DNA of 64,000 nt from assembly GCA_024235175.1 (NCBI GenBank), contig JACKMX010000003.1, forward strand, positions 496,001-560,000, read 5' to 3'. Positions 1 through 8,526 of the stretch are shown here, piece by piece (position 1 is the first letter of the stretch; every line of letters begins with the position of its first letter). The position numbers and the translations under genes are program-made. The notes beneath the pieces are model-generated. The model made no database searches. It was not told the DNA's origin and saw only the letters and a program-made list of their open reading frames with translations. This DNA is from Chromatiaceae bacterium. GTDB lineage: Bacteria; Pseudomonadota; Gammaproteobacteria; Chromatiales; Chromatiaceae.

Positions 1-1
1 C

Positions 2-1891
2 AACGCCTCAAGATCGCAGATCAGCCACAGCCATTTCGGTGCGCTCAAGGTTAAGGATGCGATCGTCGACCAGTTCCGCGAACTGCAGGGGGACAGGCCA
101 TCTGTGGAGACCGCGCAGCCGGATATCCGGATCAACGCCTACCTGTTGCAGGACCATGCAACCCTGAGCCTGGACCTGTCCGGAGAGTCGCTGCATCGGC
201 GCGGGTACCGTGAGCAGGGACTGGCGGCGCCGCTGAAGGAGAATCTGGCTGCGGCCATTCTGCTGCGGGCGGGCTGGCCCACAATTGCAGCGCAAGGCGG
301 TGCCCTGCTCGATCCCATGTGCGGCTCCGGCACGCTGCTCATCGAGGCAGCATTGATTGCCGCCGATATCGCTCCCGGTCTGCTGCGCAGTCATTGGGGT
401 TTCCTGCGCTGGAGGCAGCATGATGAGGCGTTGTGGAACAGATTGCTTGCCGAGGCGCGGGAGCGGCGTGAAAGCGGTTTCTCACATCTGCCCGCTATCA
501 CCGGTTACGACTTCAGCCCAAAGGCGGTGCGTGTCGCACAGGATAATGTGGAGCGGGCCGGGCTGGCCGGCAAGGTGCGAATTGAACTCAGGGAGCTCTC
601 CCGGGCGGCTCCCCGGCACGGCAAAGAGAGCGGACTGTTGGTGGCAAATCCCCCTTATGGCGAGCGCCTCGGAAGCGACTCCGACCTGCCCGGACTCTAC
701 CGTCAACTGGGCGATATCCTAAAGAGTGGGTTCACCGGCTGGCAGGCGGCGGTTTTGACGGCCAGTCCGGAACTTGGAAAGAGCATCGGCCTGCGTGCCA
801 GAAAGATCTACAGCCTATTCAACGGCGCAATCGAATGCAAGCTGCTCCTCTTTGATATCGAGCCGCAGTGGTTTGTCAACGATCGAAGATTTCCAACCCC
901 GCTGCCTGCGGAATCCCGCAGTGATGGGGCGCAGGCATTCGCCAACCGGATGCAGAAGAATCTGAAACAGCTGAGCCGCTGGCTGAAACGGGATGGGATC
1001 TCCTGTTTTCGTCTGTATGACGCCGATCTTCCCGAATATGCACTGGCGGTGGATGTTTACGGAATGGCGCCGCGTCGGGTGCAAGTGCAGGAGTATCAGG
1101 CCCCCGCCACAGTAGATCCGCGCAAAGCACGGCTGCGGCTGCGCGAGGCCTTGGGTGTAATCCTCGATACGCTGCAGGTGGATGAGGATCATCTCTATTT
1201 CAAAGTGCGCCGGCAGCAGAAGGGAAGCGCTCAATACGGGAAGCTGGCAAGCAGCGGAAAGTTTTATGAAGTGAGCGAAGGGCAGAGCCGCTTTCTGGTG
1301 AACTTTGAAGACTATCTGGATACCGGTCTGTTTCTGGATCACCGCCTGACCCGTCAACTGCTGGCTGATCTGGCCCCGGGCAGAAGCTTCCTGAACCTCT
1401 TCGCCTATACCGGGACAGCTTCGGTGTACGCTGCGAGGGGGGGAGCGCTGGCCACCACCTCGATCGATATGTCCAACACCTATCTGGACTGGGCCCGGAG
1501 GAATATGGTCCTGAACGGTTTTACCGGTGCCGAACACCGTTTCATCCGGGCCGATTGTATCGAATGGTTGAAGCAGGGCGGAGATGGCGACAGATACGGG
1601 CTCATCTTTCTGGACCCTCCCAGCTTCTCCACATCCAAACGCATGGAGGCGATACTCGACCTGCAGCGCGATCACGTCGAGTTGATTCGGAGCAGCGCCT
1701 CACTTCTGGCGCCTGAAGGAGTGCTGATCTTCTCCAATAATCTGCGCCGCTTCCGCATGGACCGTGAGAGCCTGAGAGATTTGGAGGTGGAGGAGATCAG
1801 CCGCGCAATGCTGCCCATCGACTTCCGGCGCAATCCCAGAATCCACAATGTCTGGCGGATTAGTTGCAGTAATAGCGGACGGCAAGGGTAG
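2..1891 (+). CDS. rlmL: 23S rRNA guanine methyltransferase RlmKL (bifunctional), 5'-truncated by the window edge
   Basis: This is the two-domain enzyme that makes m2G2445 and m7G2069 in 23S rRNA in E. coli. The frame is open from base 2, and the residues before the first internal Met still read as THUMP-domain sequence (SHFGALKVKDAIVDQF), so the true start lies outside the window. The N-terminal methyltransferase carries LDPMCGSGTLLIEAA and the NPPYGERL catalytic motif. The C-terminal RlmK half carries FLNLFAYTGTASVYAARGG and LDPPSFSTSKRM. About 630 residues are present of the usual roughly 700. It converges with the next gene across a perfect hairpin. Confidence 0.95.
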   Translation, partial: NASRSQISHSHFGALKVKDAIVDQFRELQGDRPSVETAQPDIRINAYLLQDHATLSLDLSGESLHRRGYREQGLAAPLKENLAAAILLRAGWPTIAAQGGALLDPMCGSGTLLIEAALIAADIAPGLLRSHWGFLRWRQHDEALWNRLLAEARERRESGFSHLPAITGYDFSPKAVRVAQDNVERAGLAGKVRIELRELSRAAPRHGKESGLLVANPPYGERLGSDSDLPGLYRQLGDILKSGFTGWQAAVLTASPELGKSIGLRARKIYSLFNGAIECKLLLFDIEPQWFVNDRRFPTPLPAESRSDGAQAFANRMQKNLKQLSRWLKRDGISCFRLYDADLPEYALAVDVYGMAPRRVQVQEYQAPATVDPRKARLRLREALGVILDTLQVDEDHLYFKVRRQQKGSAQYGKLASSGKFYEVSEGQSRFLVNFEDYLDTGLFLDHRLTRQLLADLAPGRSFLNLFAYTGTASVYAARGGALATTSIDMSNTYLDWARRNMVLNGFTGAEHRFIRADCIEWLKQGGDGDRYGLIFLDPPSFSTSKRMEAILDLQRDHVELIRSSASLLAPEGVLIFSNNLRRFRMDRESLRDLEVEEISRAMLPIDFRRNPRIHNVWRISCSNSGRQG

Positions 1892-1909
1892 ATATGCTGT
1901 ATTGGGCTG

Positions 1910-1931
1910 GATCGGCCGGAAGCGGCCGATC
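1910..1931. terminator. Perfect hairpin between convergent genes
   Basis: A 9-bp perfect stem (1910-1918 with 1923-1931, GATCGGCCG) closes a GAAG tetraloop. It lies between the 3' ends of rlmKL and the DRE-TIM lyase gene. Neither strand shows a clear T-tract after it, so it may act as a bidirectional 3'-end stabiliser rather than a classical intrinsic terminator. Confidence 0.5.
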
Positions 1932-1958
1932 ACCCTTGCTCACCCTAAAGCGTGTTTC

Positions 1959-2924
1959 TTATATTCCCGAATCCAGCTGTAGGGATTCGAGGTAGAAGTC
2001 ATAGCATTTATCTTTCAATTCCGGATTCCTGCGTACCTTCATACCATCACGAGGGTGCTGGTTGAGATGGCCGCTGATGCCGTATATGTCATTGAAGCCC
2101 CACTCAATCTGTTCACGTAGGGGCACGAACTCCTCCTGAATCACCTTATAGATGGGGCGCACGTCGAACTTTGGGTTCTTCAGGAAGTTCAACAGCAGCT
2201 CTAGGTTGCAGTTGCCGGCACCACGGCCAAGGCCGTTGATGGTGGCATCGAGCAGATTGACTCCGTCAATGATCGCCTGCTGGGTGTTGGAAAAGGCCAG
2301 CTGCTGGTTGTTGTGTGCGTGAAAGCCCAGCTCTTTACTCGGTGCGTATTTCTGGTACAGCTTCAGATAGTAGGTCACCTGCTCGGAATAGAAGGCGCCA
2401 AAACTGTCCACCAGGTACAGGTAGTCCAACTCACTGGTCTTGTCGATCTCCTGCAGCCCCTCCACCAATTCGGTTTCTATGGCGGCGGATGCGGCCATGA
2501 CATTCATGGTGGTGAGATAGCCCAGATCCTTGCAGCGTTTCACCAGATCCAGGCCGGCATCGATCTGATGCACGTAGCAGGCAATGCGGATCATATCGAC
2601 GGGGCTTTGCTCCCGGGGCTGCAGTTGGCGCATATCCACGCGTCCGACATCGAACATGACCGCCACCAGCGGTCGATTCTCGCATTCGTAGGAGTCGATA
2701 ACCCGCCGCAGATCGTCGTCGTCGCAGAAGTTCCAGGTGCCGTATTTATCCCGTGTGTACTCGTCGCTTTCGGTCAACTTCTTTCCCAGTTCCACGATAT
2801 CCACACCGGCGTCGCAGGTTGCCCGCCACACCTTTTTTACGAAATCGAGTGAGAACTGATAATTGTTGATCAGACCTCCGTCGCGGATAGTGCAATCCAG
2901 AACCTTCAGCTCTTTACGAAACAT
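1959..2924 (-). CDS. DRE-TIM metallolyase (HMGL/4-hydroxy-2-oxovalerate aldolase-like), function unassigned
   Basis: A 321-residue TIM-barrel protein of the HMG-CoA lyase/isopropylmalate synthase/oxovalerate aldolase superfamily. The N-terminus has the superfamily signature LDCTIRDGG, with the metal-binding Asp and catalytic Arg. Later come the metal-binding HAH motif (GFHAHNNQQLAFSN) and the glycine-rich NGLGRGAGN. Family members catalyse aldol or Claisen-type C-C bond reactions on 2-oxo acids with a divalent metal. It is too short for a full isopropylmalate synthase and has no partner such as an acylating dehydrogenase beside it, so the substrate is unknown. A GGAG ribosome-binding site precedes the ATG. 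It stands alone between rlmKL (convergent) and tRNA-Arg. Confidence 0.8.
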   Translation of the reverse strand: MFRKELKVLDCTIRDGGLINNYQFSLDFVKKVWRATCDAGVDIVELGKKLTESDEYTRDKYGTWNFCDDDDLRRVIDSYECENRPLVAVMFDVGRVDMRQLQPREQSPVDMIRIACYVHQIDAGLDLVKRCKDLGYLTTMNVMAASAAIETELVEGLQEIDKTSELDYLYLVDSFGAFYSEQVTYYLKLYQKYAPSKELGFHAHNNQQLAFSNTQQAIIDGVNLLDATINGLGRGAGNCNLELLLNFLKNPKFDVRPIYKVIQEEFVPLREQIEWGFNDIYGISGHLNQHPRDGMKVRRNPELKDKCYDFYLESLQLDSGI

Positions 2925-2987
2925 CTTGCAGACTCCAATTACGGGTTAGCGATGGGATGTTGTGACCGGTAAGCACCCTGATTTTAT

Positions 2988-3064
2988 TGGCGCGCCCGAC
3001 AGGACTCGAACCTGTGACCACCGCCTTCGGAGGGCGGTACTCTAATCCACTGAGCTACGGGCGC
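2988..3064 (-). tRNA. tRNA-Arg (anticodon CCG)
   Basis: On the minus strand a 77-nt cloverleaf can be read. The acceptor stem GCGCCCG pairs with CGGGCGC, followed by a G discriminator and an encoded CCA. The anticodon arm has a CCGCC/GGCGG stem and the loop CTCCGAA, giving anticodon CCG, which reads the Arg codon CGG. The T-arm GGTTCGAATCC is canonical. Confidence 0.97.
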
Positions 3065-3310
3065 ATATTTTTCCAACTTTTGTCCGGGTGTGCGCTTCAC
3101 CGCGTGCTCTTTTGGAGCTCAGGGTGTGGCAGGTATTCAACCCACTTGCGGCTCCCCGGAGCCCACTCGTATCGCCAGTGGGCAGTAAAGACCGCGTATA
3201 GTACCCCGCACTTAAAATCGAGTCCATGTGCGGTGTCGATCTTTTTCAGGTTTGTCGTTATACTTCTGCCGTTTAACATTATCATATGCTGATATATGGA
3301 GGGGCCCATA

Positions 3311-3859
3311 GTGAGCCAGGTGGCAGTTTATTTTTTCAAGGTGGCGGTCGTTGGTATGACCGCACTGATCGCCAGCAGTCAGGTTCTGGCACAGACGCGT
3401 GCAGAAGTACTGGAACGCATCGCCCCTGTGGGAAAGGTTCAGGTGGAGGGGCGGGAGATTTCGGCACAGCCCGCTGCGGTTGCTGAAGCCAAGCCGATGG
3501 CTGAGAACCAGCCCGCTCCGGCACCGGCGGCCGAACCGGCTGCAATGGTAAAGGAGGAGCAGGCACCAGCGGCGCAACCTGAGCCCACCCCGGCAGCCGT
3601 TGCGCAACCCGCCAACGATGGTGCCGGACTGTTTGTTGCAAAAGCCTGCTCTTCCTGCCACGGTGCAGATGCCAATTCGCCAATCATGCCTATATATCCG
3701 AGACTGGCAGGGCAAAACGCGCAGTACCTTGCACAGCAGATGAAGGACATTAAGTCGGGAGCACGCAACCATGGCCAGACAATGCTGATGAAAGGCATCA
3801 TGGCGGGTGTATCCGAAGATGAGATCAAAACGATTGCTGACTGGTTGAGCACACTCTGA
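3311..3859 (+). CDS. Periplasmic class I c-type cytochrome (c4/c553-like) with Ala/Pro-rich linker
   Basis: A secreted monoheme cytochrome, probably a periplasmic electron carrier. I chose the GTG at 3311, because the GGAGGGG at 3298-3304 then sits 6 bp upstream; an in-frame ATG at 3296 overlaps that site. The product of about 182 residues begins with a hydrophobic signal peptide ending near SQVLAQ. A roughly 75-residue Ala/Pro/Glu-rich spacer follows, then one heme site CSSCH, a PRLAGQ segment and a C-terminal helix (EDEIKTIADWLSTL) typical of c4/c553 domains. Methionines in QTMLMKGIM could supply the distal ligand. Heme attachment would depend on the ccm operon at 42-49 kb. Confidence 0.85.
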   Translation: MSQVAVYFFKVAVVGMTALIASSQVLAQTRAEVLERIAPVGKVQVEGREISAQPAAVAEAKPMAENQPAPAPAAEPAAMVKEEQAPAAQPEPTPAAVAQPANDGAGLFVAKACSSCHGADANSPIMPIYPRLAGQNAQYLAQQMKDIKSGARNHGQTMLMKGIMAGVSEDEIKTIADWLSTL

Positions 3860-3894
3860 ACCCCCTTCGGATTCTCCACGCTGCTTCTGTTGTA

Positions 3895-3932
3895 ACCGGC
3901 ACATTGCTGCTCCTCTTCAGCACTGTGCCGGT
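3895..3932. terminator. Long hairpin downstream of the cytochrome gene
   Basis: A 15-bp stem with one mismatch (3895-3909 with 3918-3932; outer arm ACCGGCACA/TGTGCCGGT) surrounds an 8-nt CTCCTCTT loop. It lies between the cytochrome gene and the lipoprotein gene and probably ends or protects the cytochrome transcript. No strong T-run follows. Confidence 0.55.
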
Positions 3933-3977
3933 CTGCCTGCTATCCTTTTCCCAGGTACGCCAGAGGAGCTTGGAATC

Positions 3978-4421
3978 ATGGTTTCTGTGATTAGCCGGAT
4001 AAATTTCCCCTCTCTTCTTCTATTGTTGCTCCTGCCGCTGTCACTGGCAGGTTGCGCGAGTGGCCCCAAGCGGCCGCTGTTTTACTTCAGCAGCCACGAA
4101 CAACCGGTCAGTAAGGTGCAGTCGGATTGGGACACCGATCAGTGCATGGCTTTGGCCAGGCAGGCGGGTGTTGCGGAAAACCGGGATGGAGAGGTGGGCA
4201 GGAAAGCGGCCTCGGGTGCACTGCTGGGAGGTATCGCAGCAGGAGCCTGGAGTCTGGTTCGTGGGGGCGGCGGTGAGAATCTTCTGGCTGGCGCGGTGGC
4301 CGGTGGCGCAACCGGTGCAGCCAAGGGTGCGATCGATTCCACGGAGCAAAGTCCGATTTTCAGAAGATATGTCGAGCGCTGTCTACGCGAGCGTGGTTAT
4401 GATGTAATCGGCTGGAAATAG
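3978..4421 (+). CDS. Glycine-zipper outer-membrane-type lipoprotein, unknown role
   Basis: A 147-residue protein with a leucine-rich signal peptide and a clear lipobox (LSLAGC), so it should be lipidated at Cys26. The mature part has a polar segment, then two glycine-rich hydrophobic stretches (around ASGALLGGIAAGAW and LLAGAVAGGATGAA) resembling glycine-zipper membrane motifs. The C-terminal segment has one Cys (VERCLRERGYDVIGW), a pattern seen in small gammaproteobacterial envelope lipoproteins. An AGAGGAG ribosome-binding site precedes the ATG. It converges with rep, with only 10 bp between the two stop codons. Confidence 0.75.
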   Translation: MVSVISRINFPSLLLLLLLPLSLAGCASGPKRPLFYFSSHEQPVSKVQSDWDTDQCMALARQAGVAENRDGEVGRKAASGALLGGIAAGAWSLVRGGGGENLLAGAVAGGATGAAKGAIDSTEQSPIFRRYVERCLRERGYDVIGWK

Positions 4422-4431
4422 CGGGAGAGCC

Positions 4432-6438
4432 TCAACTCAGCAGCGATCGCATGTTGGCCAGGTGGGCGTTGCCACGCTGCTTCTTCTCCTCACTGGAAAG
4501 CTTGCCTCCACCACGGCCTTCCCACAGCACATCCTCCTCAGGCAGCTCCTCCAGAAACCGGCTGGGTTCGCAGCTTATCAGCTCACCGAATTTTTTCCGC
4601 TTGATGGCGTAACTGAGGGTAAGCATCCGCTGGGCCCGGGTGATTCCCACGTAAGCCAGCCGCCGCTCCTCCTCGATAGACCCGCCCTCTATGCTGGAAC
4701 GGTGCGGCAGAATCTCCTCTTCCATGCCGACCATGAAAACATAGGGGAACTCCAGGCCCTTGGCGGAGTGAAGCGTCATCAGATGCACCTGGTCACCACC
4801 GCTCTCGTTATCCTGACGATCCAGTATGTCCTGTAGTGTAAGTTTACCGATCATGTCAGCCAGCCTGCAGTCGCTTCCTGCCTGTTGGTGCAGGCGCTCC
4901 AGCCATTCGATGAGTTCCGAGACATTTGCCCAGCACTTCTCTGCTCTGTTCTCGCTGCCGCACTGCTGATAAAGCCAGCCCTCATAGTCGAGATCCATGA
5001 GCAGCTCCCGAATGGCGGCGATTGGCTGCGTGCTCTCCAGCCGCTCCTTGTAATTGACAGCCCAGTTGCTGAATGTCTGCAGCCGTTGCAGATGGCGTCC
5101 GCCGAGCGATTGTTCGAGCCCGATCTCACCGCACGCGGCGAGCAGTGAAACTCCCCGGTTGGTTGCGTAGTTTCCCAGTTTCTCCAGTGTTGCCGGACCT
5201 ATCTCCCTTCGCGGCGCATTGATAATGCGCAGAAAGGCGGCGTCATCGTCTGGATTTACCAACAGGCGCAGATAAGCCACCACATCTTTTACCTCGCTGC
5301 GGCTGAAGAACGAACTGCCGCCGCTGAGAAAGTAGGGGATGCCCTGCTGGCGCAGCGCGGTTTCAAAAAGTTTTGCCTGATGGTTGCCCCTGTACAGGAT
5401 AGCGTAATTTCCGTTGGCGGCGCCGCTTGCAAAACGGTGATGAATAATCTCCGATACCACCTTTTCGGCTTCGTGCAGTTCATTCCTGCAGTGCATAACC
5501 CTGATTTTGTCGCCTGGGCCGAGATCGCTCCACAGACGCTTCTCGAACAGGTGGGTGTTGTTTCCGATGAGTTGGTTTGCCGTTTTAAGAATGCGTCCGG
5601 TAGAGCGGTAGTTCTGCTCCAGTTTGATCACCTTCAGCCGTGGAAAATCGATTTTGAGTTGTGCCAGATTTTCCGGTCTGGCGCCGCGCCAGCTATAGAT
5701 CGACTGGTCATCGTCCCCCACCACGGTCAGCGCCTGCCTGATACCCACCAGCTGTTTCACCAGCTGATACTGGCTTAGATTGGTATCCTGGTATTCATCC
5801 ACCAGCAAGTGACGTATACGGTTTTGCCACTTCTGCAGGGTTGCAGGGAAGCGCTCGAAAAGCTGTACAGGAAGAAGGATGAGATCGTCGAAATCCACTG
5901 CGTTATAGGCGCGCAATGATCTCTGGTATCGGGCGTAGAGGCGTGCGGCCCGGGCTTCCTGCTCATCCTGTGCGCTTGCCTCGGCCTGCTGCGGCGTCTG
6001 CATCGCATTCTTCCAGTCGGAGATACGCCAGCTGATGGCCTGTGCGGCATTGTCCGCCGATGCATCGCTCTGCAACAGCTCTTTAACCAGATTGCCGCTG
6101 TCCTGGTCGTCGAACAGACTGAAGCCAGGCTTGTAACCAAGCTCGGCAAAATTCCTGCGCAGTATGTTCAAACCCAGTGTGTGGAAAGTGGAGATGTTGA
6201 GCCCGCGGCTGTTCCTTCCGCGCAGCAGACCCCCCACCCGTGCCTTCATTTCGCGTGCCGCTTTGTTGGTGAAGGTTACCGCGGCGATATGGCGTGGCTC
6301 CAAACCGGTGTTTTCGATGAGATGAACAATTTTGCGGGTGATGACCCTTGTTTTTCCCGATCCCGCACCAGCCAAAACCAGCAGTGGACCTTCGATATAG
6401 CGCACAGCCTCCCTCTGGGGGCGATTCAGATCAGACAT
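4432..6438 (-). CDS. rep: ATP-dependent DNA helicase Rep (UvrD/Rep superfamily 1A)
   Basis: A 3'-5' helicase that helps replication forks past protein roadblocks. The 668-residue length matches E. coli Rep (673). The SF1 motifs run in order: Q-motif LNRPQREAV, motif I LAGAGSGKTRV, motif Ia AAVTFTNKAAREMK, motif II LVDEYQDTN, motif III VVGDDDQSIYSWRGA, motif IV EQNYRS, motif V LMTLHSAKGLEF and motif VI YVGITRAQ. The 83-bp interval to the divergent LOG-family gene must hold both promoters. Confidence 0.93.
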   Translation of the reverse strand: MSDLNRPQREAVRYIEGPLLVLAGAGSGKTRVITRKIVHLIENTGLEPRHIAAVTFTNKAAREMKARVGGLLRGRNSRGLNISTFHTLGLNILRRNFAELGYKPGFSLFDDQDSGNLVKELLQSDASADNAAQAISWRISDWKNAMQTPQQAEASAQDEQEARAARLYARYQRSLRAYNAVDFDDLILLPVQLFERFPATLQKWQNRIRHLLVDEYQDTNLSQYQLVKQLVGIRQALTVVGDDDQSIYSWRGARPENLAQLKIDFPRLKVIKLEQNYRSTGRILKTANQLIGNNTHLFEKRLWSDLGPGDKIRVMHCRNELHEAEKVVSEIIHHRFASGAANGNYAILYRGNHQAKLFETALRQQGIPYFLSGGSSFFSRSEVKDVVAYLRLLVNPDDDAAFLRIINAPRREIGPATLEKLGNYATNRGVSLLAACGEIGLEQSLGGRHLQRLQTFSNWAVNYKERLESTQPIAAIRELLMDLDYEGWLYQQCGSENRAEKCWANVSELIEWLERLHQQAGSDCRLADMIGKLTLQDILDRQDNESGGDQVHLMTLHSAKGLEFPYVFMVGMEEEILPHRSSIEGGSIEEERRLAYVGITRAQRMLTLSYAIKRKKFGELISCEPSRFLEELPEEDVLWEGRGGGKLSSEEKKQRGNAHLANMRSLLS

Positions 6439-6522
6439 GGGGGAGCTTAACTTTTCAGCGGGGTTGATAACCGATATCTGCGGTGTTTCCTGATATTATG
6501 ACCGAACAGGATCAAGGATTGC

Positions 6523-7263
6523 ATGTATTTGCGGAGAAAAATGAAAAATCGCTTTCAGCCGGAAAGATATGGCCGCTCGGTTGAGGATGGGCATCTGGAC
6601 CGGGAAGCCTGGAAAGTCTTTCAAATCATGTCAGAGTTCGTGGAGGGGTTTGAACGGCTGGCACCGATAAAACCCTCGGTGAGCATATTCGGTTCTGCAC
6701 GAACCCCACGAGACGATCCCAACTATCTGAAAGCAGAGCAGGTGGCACGGCTGCTCTCTGACAGCGGTTTTGCTGTGGTCAGTGGCGGCGGGCCGGGTAT
6801 CATGGAGGCGGCGAACAAGGGCGGGTATCTGGGACGATCTCCCAGTATCGGGCTCAATATTCAGCTCCCAAATGAACAGAAATCGAATGATTACCAGGAT
6901 ATTTCTCTACATTTCAAGCACTTCTTTTCGCGTAAAGTGATGTTTGTAAAATACGCCTCGGCGTATGTGGTATTGCCGGGTGGTTTCGGTACATTGGATG
7001 AACTGGCGGAGATGTTGACGTTGGTGCAGACTGGCAAGTCCCGCGCAATCCCCATAATATTGATGAACAGCGAATTTTGGCGGGGATTGCTGGATTGGTT
7101 CCGCAATACGCTGTGCAAGGCGGGTACCATAAGTCCGGAGGATCTCGATCTCATCCAGGTATGCGACGAACCCCAGGAGATCGTTGACGCGATATTCGCT
7201 CATTACGAGTCCAGAGGGTTTGAGCCATCCAGTGAGGAGCGGGAGAAGCTCCTTGAGCTCTGA
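6523..7263 (+). CDS. LOG-family Rossmann-fold protein (lysine-decarboxylase-like; possible nucleotide 5'-monophosphate phosphoribohydrolase)
   Basis: A 246-residue member of the LOG/TIGR00730 family. Many members release bases or cytokinin-type compounds from nucleoside 5'-monophosphates; 'lysine decarboxylase' is an old misannotation. The two hallmarks are present: SGGGPGIMEAANKGG in the first half and the PGGFGTLDEL motif with its catalytic Glu. Two starts are possible: ATG 6523 (with AAGGA about 6 bp upstream) or ATG 6541 (with a closer GGAG). The substrate cannot be told from sequence. Confidence 0.85.
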   Translation: MYLRRKMKNRFQPERYGRSVEDGHLDREAWKVFQIMSEFVEGFERLAPIKPSVSIFGSARTPRDDPNYLKAEQVARLLSDSGFAVVSGGGPGIMEAANKGGYLGRSPSIGLNIQLPNEQKSNDYQDISLHFKHFFSRKVMFVKYASAYVVLPGGFGTLDELAEMLTLVQTGKSRAIPIILMNSEFWRGLLDWFRNTLCKAGTISPEDLDLIQVCDEPQEIVDAIFAHYESRGFEPSSEEREKLLEL

Positions 7264-7395
7264 GCGGAATATGGTATGGCGGCAGGGATGAAGTTCCGGT
7301 GGATACTTACTGGTAATATTCCAAAAATGCCCTATTTAATTGGGAGAGGGATTTTTTTCCAGGGATTTGGTTTCGATAGAAAACAGGAAATTCAG

Positions 7396-7725
7396 ATGAA
7401 TTCTCGCACTTTCTTTTTTATCCTGTTGCTGGCCGTGTCCCAACTTCAGGCGCAAGAGCAGGAGAAGGAAAAGCCGCCTGAAATCTCCGCACCTGAAGTG
7501 GAGAGCGGCGAGGTGGTGGAGCCTGAAGTCACCATTATCGAGCAGGAGGACAAAACGGTGCATCAGTATAGTGTCAATGGGCATGTATACATGGTGAAAA
7601 TCGTACCGGTGGGAAATTTCCCTCCCTACTACTTGCTGGATCTCGATGGCGATGGGGTGATGGATGTACGCCGCGACGGACCGGATGATATAGCCGTCCC
7701 CCAATGGGTGCTGTTTCGCTGGTAG
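7396..7725 (+). CDS. Small secreted protein, DUF2782-like
   Basis: A 109-residue protein with an N-terminal signal peptide (FFFILLLAVSQLQAQ), a Glu/Pro-rich spacer and a compact C-terminal domain (VHQYSVNGHVYMVKIVP ... YYLLDLDGDGVMDV ... PQWVLFRW). This pattern matches the DUF2782 family of gammaproteobacterial envelope proteins, whose function is unknown. The ATG at 7396 is preceded by AGGAAA and gives a good signal peptide, so I prefer it over an in-frame ATG 120 bp upstream. The LDGDG run resembles a calcium-binding loop, but one copy is not proof. Confidence 0.7.
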   Translation: MNSRTFFFILLLAVSQLQAQEQEKEKPPEISAPEVESGEVVEPEVTIIEQEDKTVHQYSVNGHVYMVKIVPVGNFPPYYLLDLDGDGVMDVRRDGPDDIAVPQWVLFRW

Positions 7726-7758
7726 TGACTTCAGCTTCCGGATAAAGGTGGGGATCGT

Positions 7759-7793
7759 ATGTCATCAAACAGTAATCATGCGTACGGTGTAAT
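7759..7793 (+). promoter_or_regulatory. Pho box and -10 element of the phoBR promoter
   Basis: Two direct heptamers 11 bp apart, ATGTCAT (7759-7765) and CAGTAAT (7770-7776), match the PhoB half-site CTGTCAT at 6/7 and 5/7, with an A-rich spacer CAAA. Eleven bp after the second repeat lies TGTAAT (7788-7793), 5/6 to TATAAT. This is the expected geometry for a PhoB-activated promoter in which the Pho box replaces the -35. It would make phoBR autoregulated. Confidence 0.65.
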
Positions 7794-7828
7794 AAGCAGG
7801 ATTATCTTTACTGACCTTCTTTTAGATT

Positions 7829-8524
7829 ATGACAGCAAAAATTCTCGTAGTGGAGGACGAGCCTGCGGTCCGCGATATGATCGTGTTTGTACTGACACAG
7901 ACCGAATTTCAGGTGCAGCAGGCAGTGGACGCAGCGGAAGCACGCAAAAATGTGGCAGCCAATCCTCCCGATATAATTCTGATGGACTGGATGCTGCCGG
8001 GTACCAGTGGGGTTGATCTGACCAGGGAGCTGAAACAGGATCGTCTCACCAGGGATATACCGGTCGTTCTGCTCACTGCCAGAGGTGAGGAGGATGATAA
8101 GGTCCGCGGTTTGGAGTGTGGTGCCGAAGACTATATCACCAAGCCTTTTTCTCCTAGGGAACTGGTTGCGCGTATCAAAGTGATACTGCGGCGTATATCG
8201 CCCCATGTCTCCGAGGAGACGGTCGTTGCGGGCATGCTGACACTGGATCCATCCACACACCGTGTAACCGTGGATGAGGATGCGGTTGATCTCGGCCCCA
8301 CTGAATTCCGACTGCTGCATTTTTTTCTCACCCATCAGGAGAAGGTCTTCAGCAGATCGCGTCTGCTGGATCTGGTCTGGGGAACCAATGTCTTCATAGA
8401 AGAGCGGACTGTGGATGTTCACATCAGGCGCCTGCGTAAAGCTTTGGAGCCGCATGGTGTCGATGGAATGATCCAGACTGTGCGCGGTGCCGGCTATCGC
8501 TTCTCTGAGCTGGCCACCACCTGA
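7829..8524 (+). CDS. phoB: Phosphate regulon response regulator PhoB
   Basis: A 231-residue OmpR/PhoB-class regulator. The receiver domain has the acidic pocket (VVEDEPAVRDM), the phospho-acceptor Asp in LMDWMLPGTSG, the Thr of LLTARGEEDD and the Lys of ITKPFSPREL. The C-terminal winged helix includes LGPTEFRLLHFFLTHQ, VDVHIRRLRKAL and VRGAGYRF. The length is normal for PhoB (229 in E. coli). It lies 2 bp before phoR and downstream of a candidate Pho box. The adjacent, convergent pst operon supports the PhoB assignment over other OmpR-type regulators. Confidence 0.95.
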   Translation: MTAKILVVEDEPAVRDMIVFVLTQTEFQVQQAVDAAEARKNVAANPPDIILMDWMLPGTSGVDLTRELKQDRLTRDIPVVLLTARGEEDDKVRGLECGAEDYITKPFSPRELVARIKVILRRISPHVSEETVVAGMLTLDPSTHRVTVDEDAVDLGPTEFRLLHFFLTHQEKVFSRSRLLDLVWGTNVFIEERTVDVHIRRLRKALEPHGVDGMIQTVRGAGYRFSELATT

Positions 8525-8526
8525 TC

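Noticed and set aside
815..1675. Long antisense frame opposite rlmKL
   Set aside because: It is fully inside a confident gene, has no recognisable domain and reads like complement-strand codon bias.
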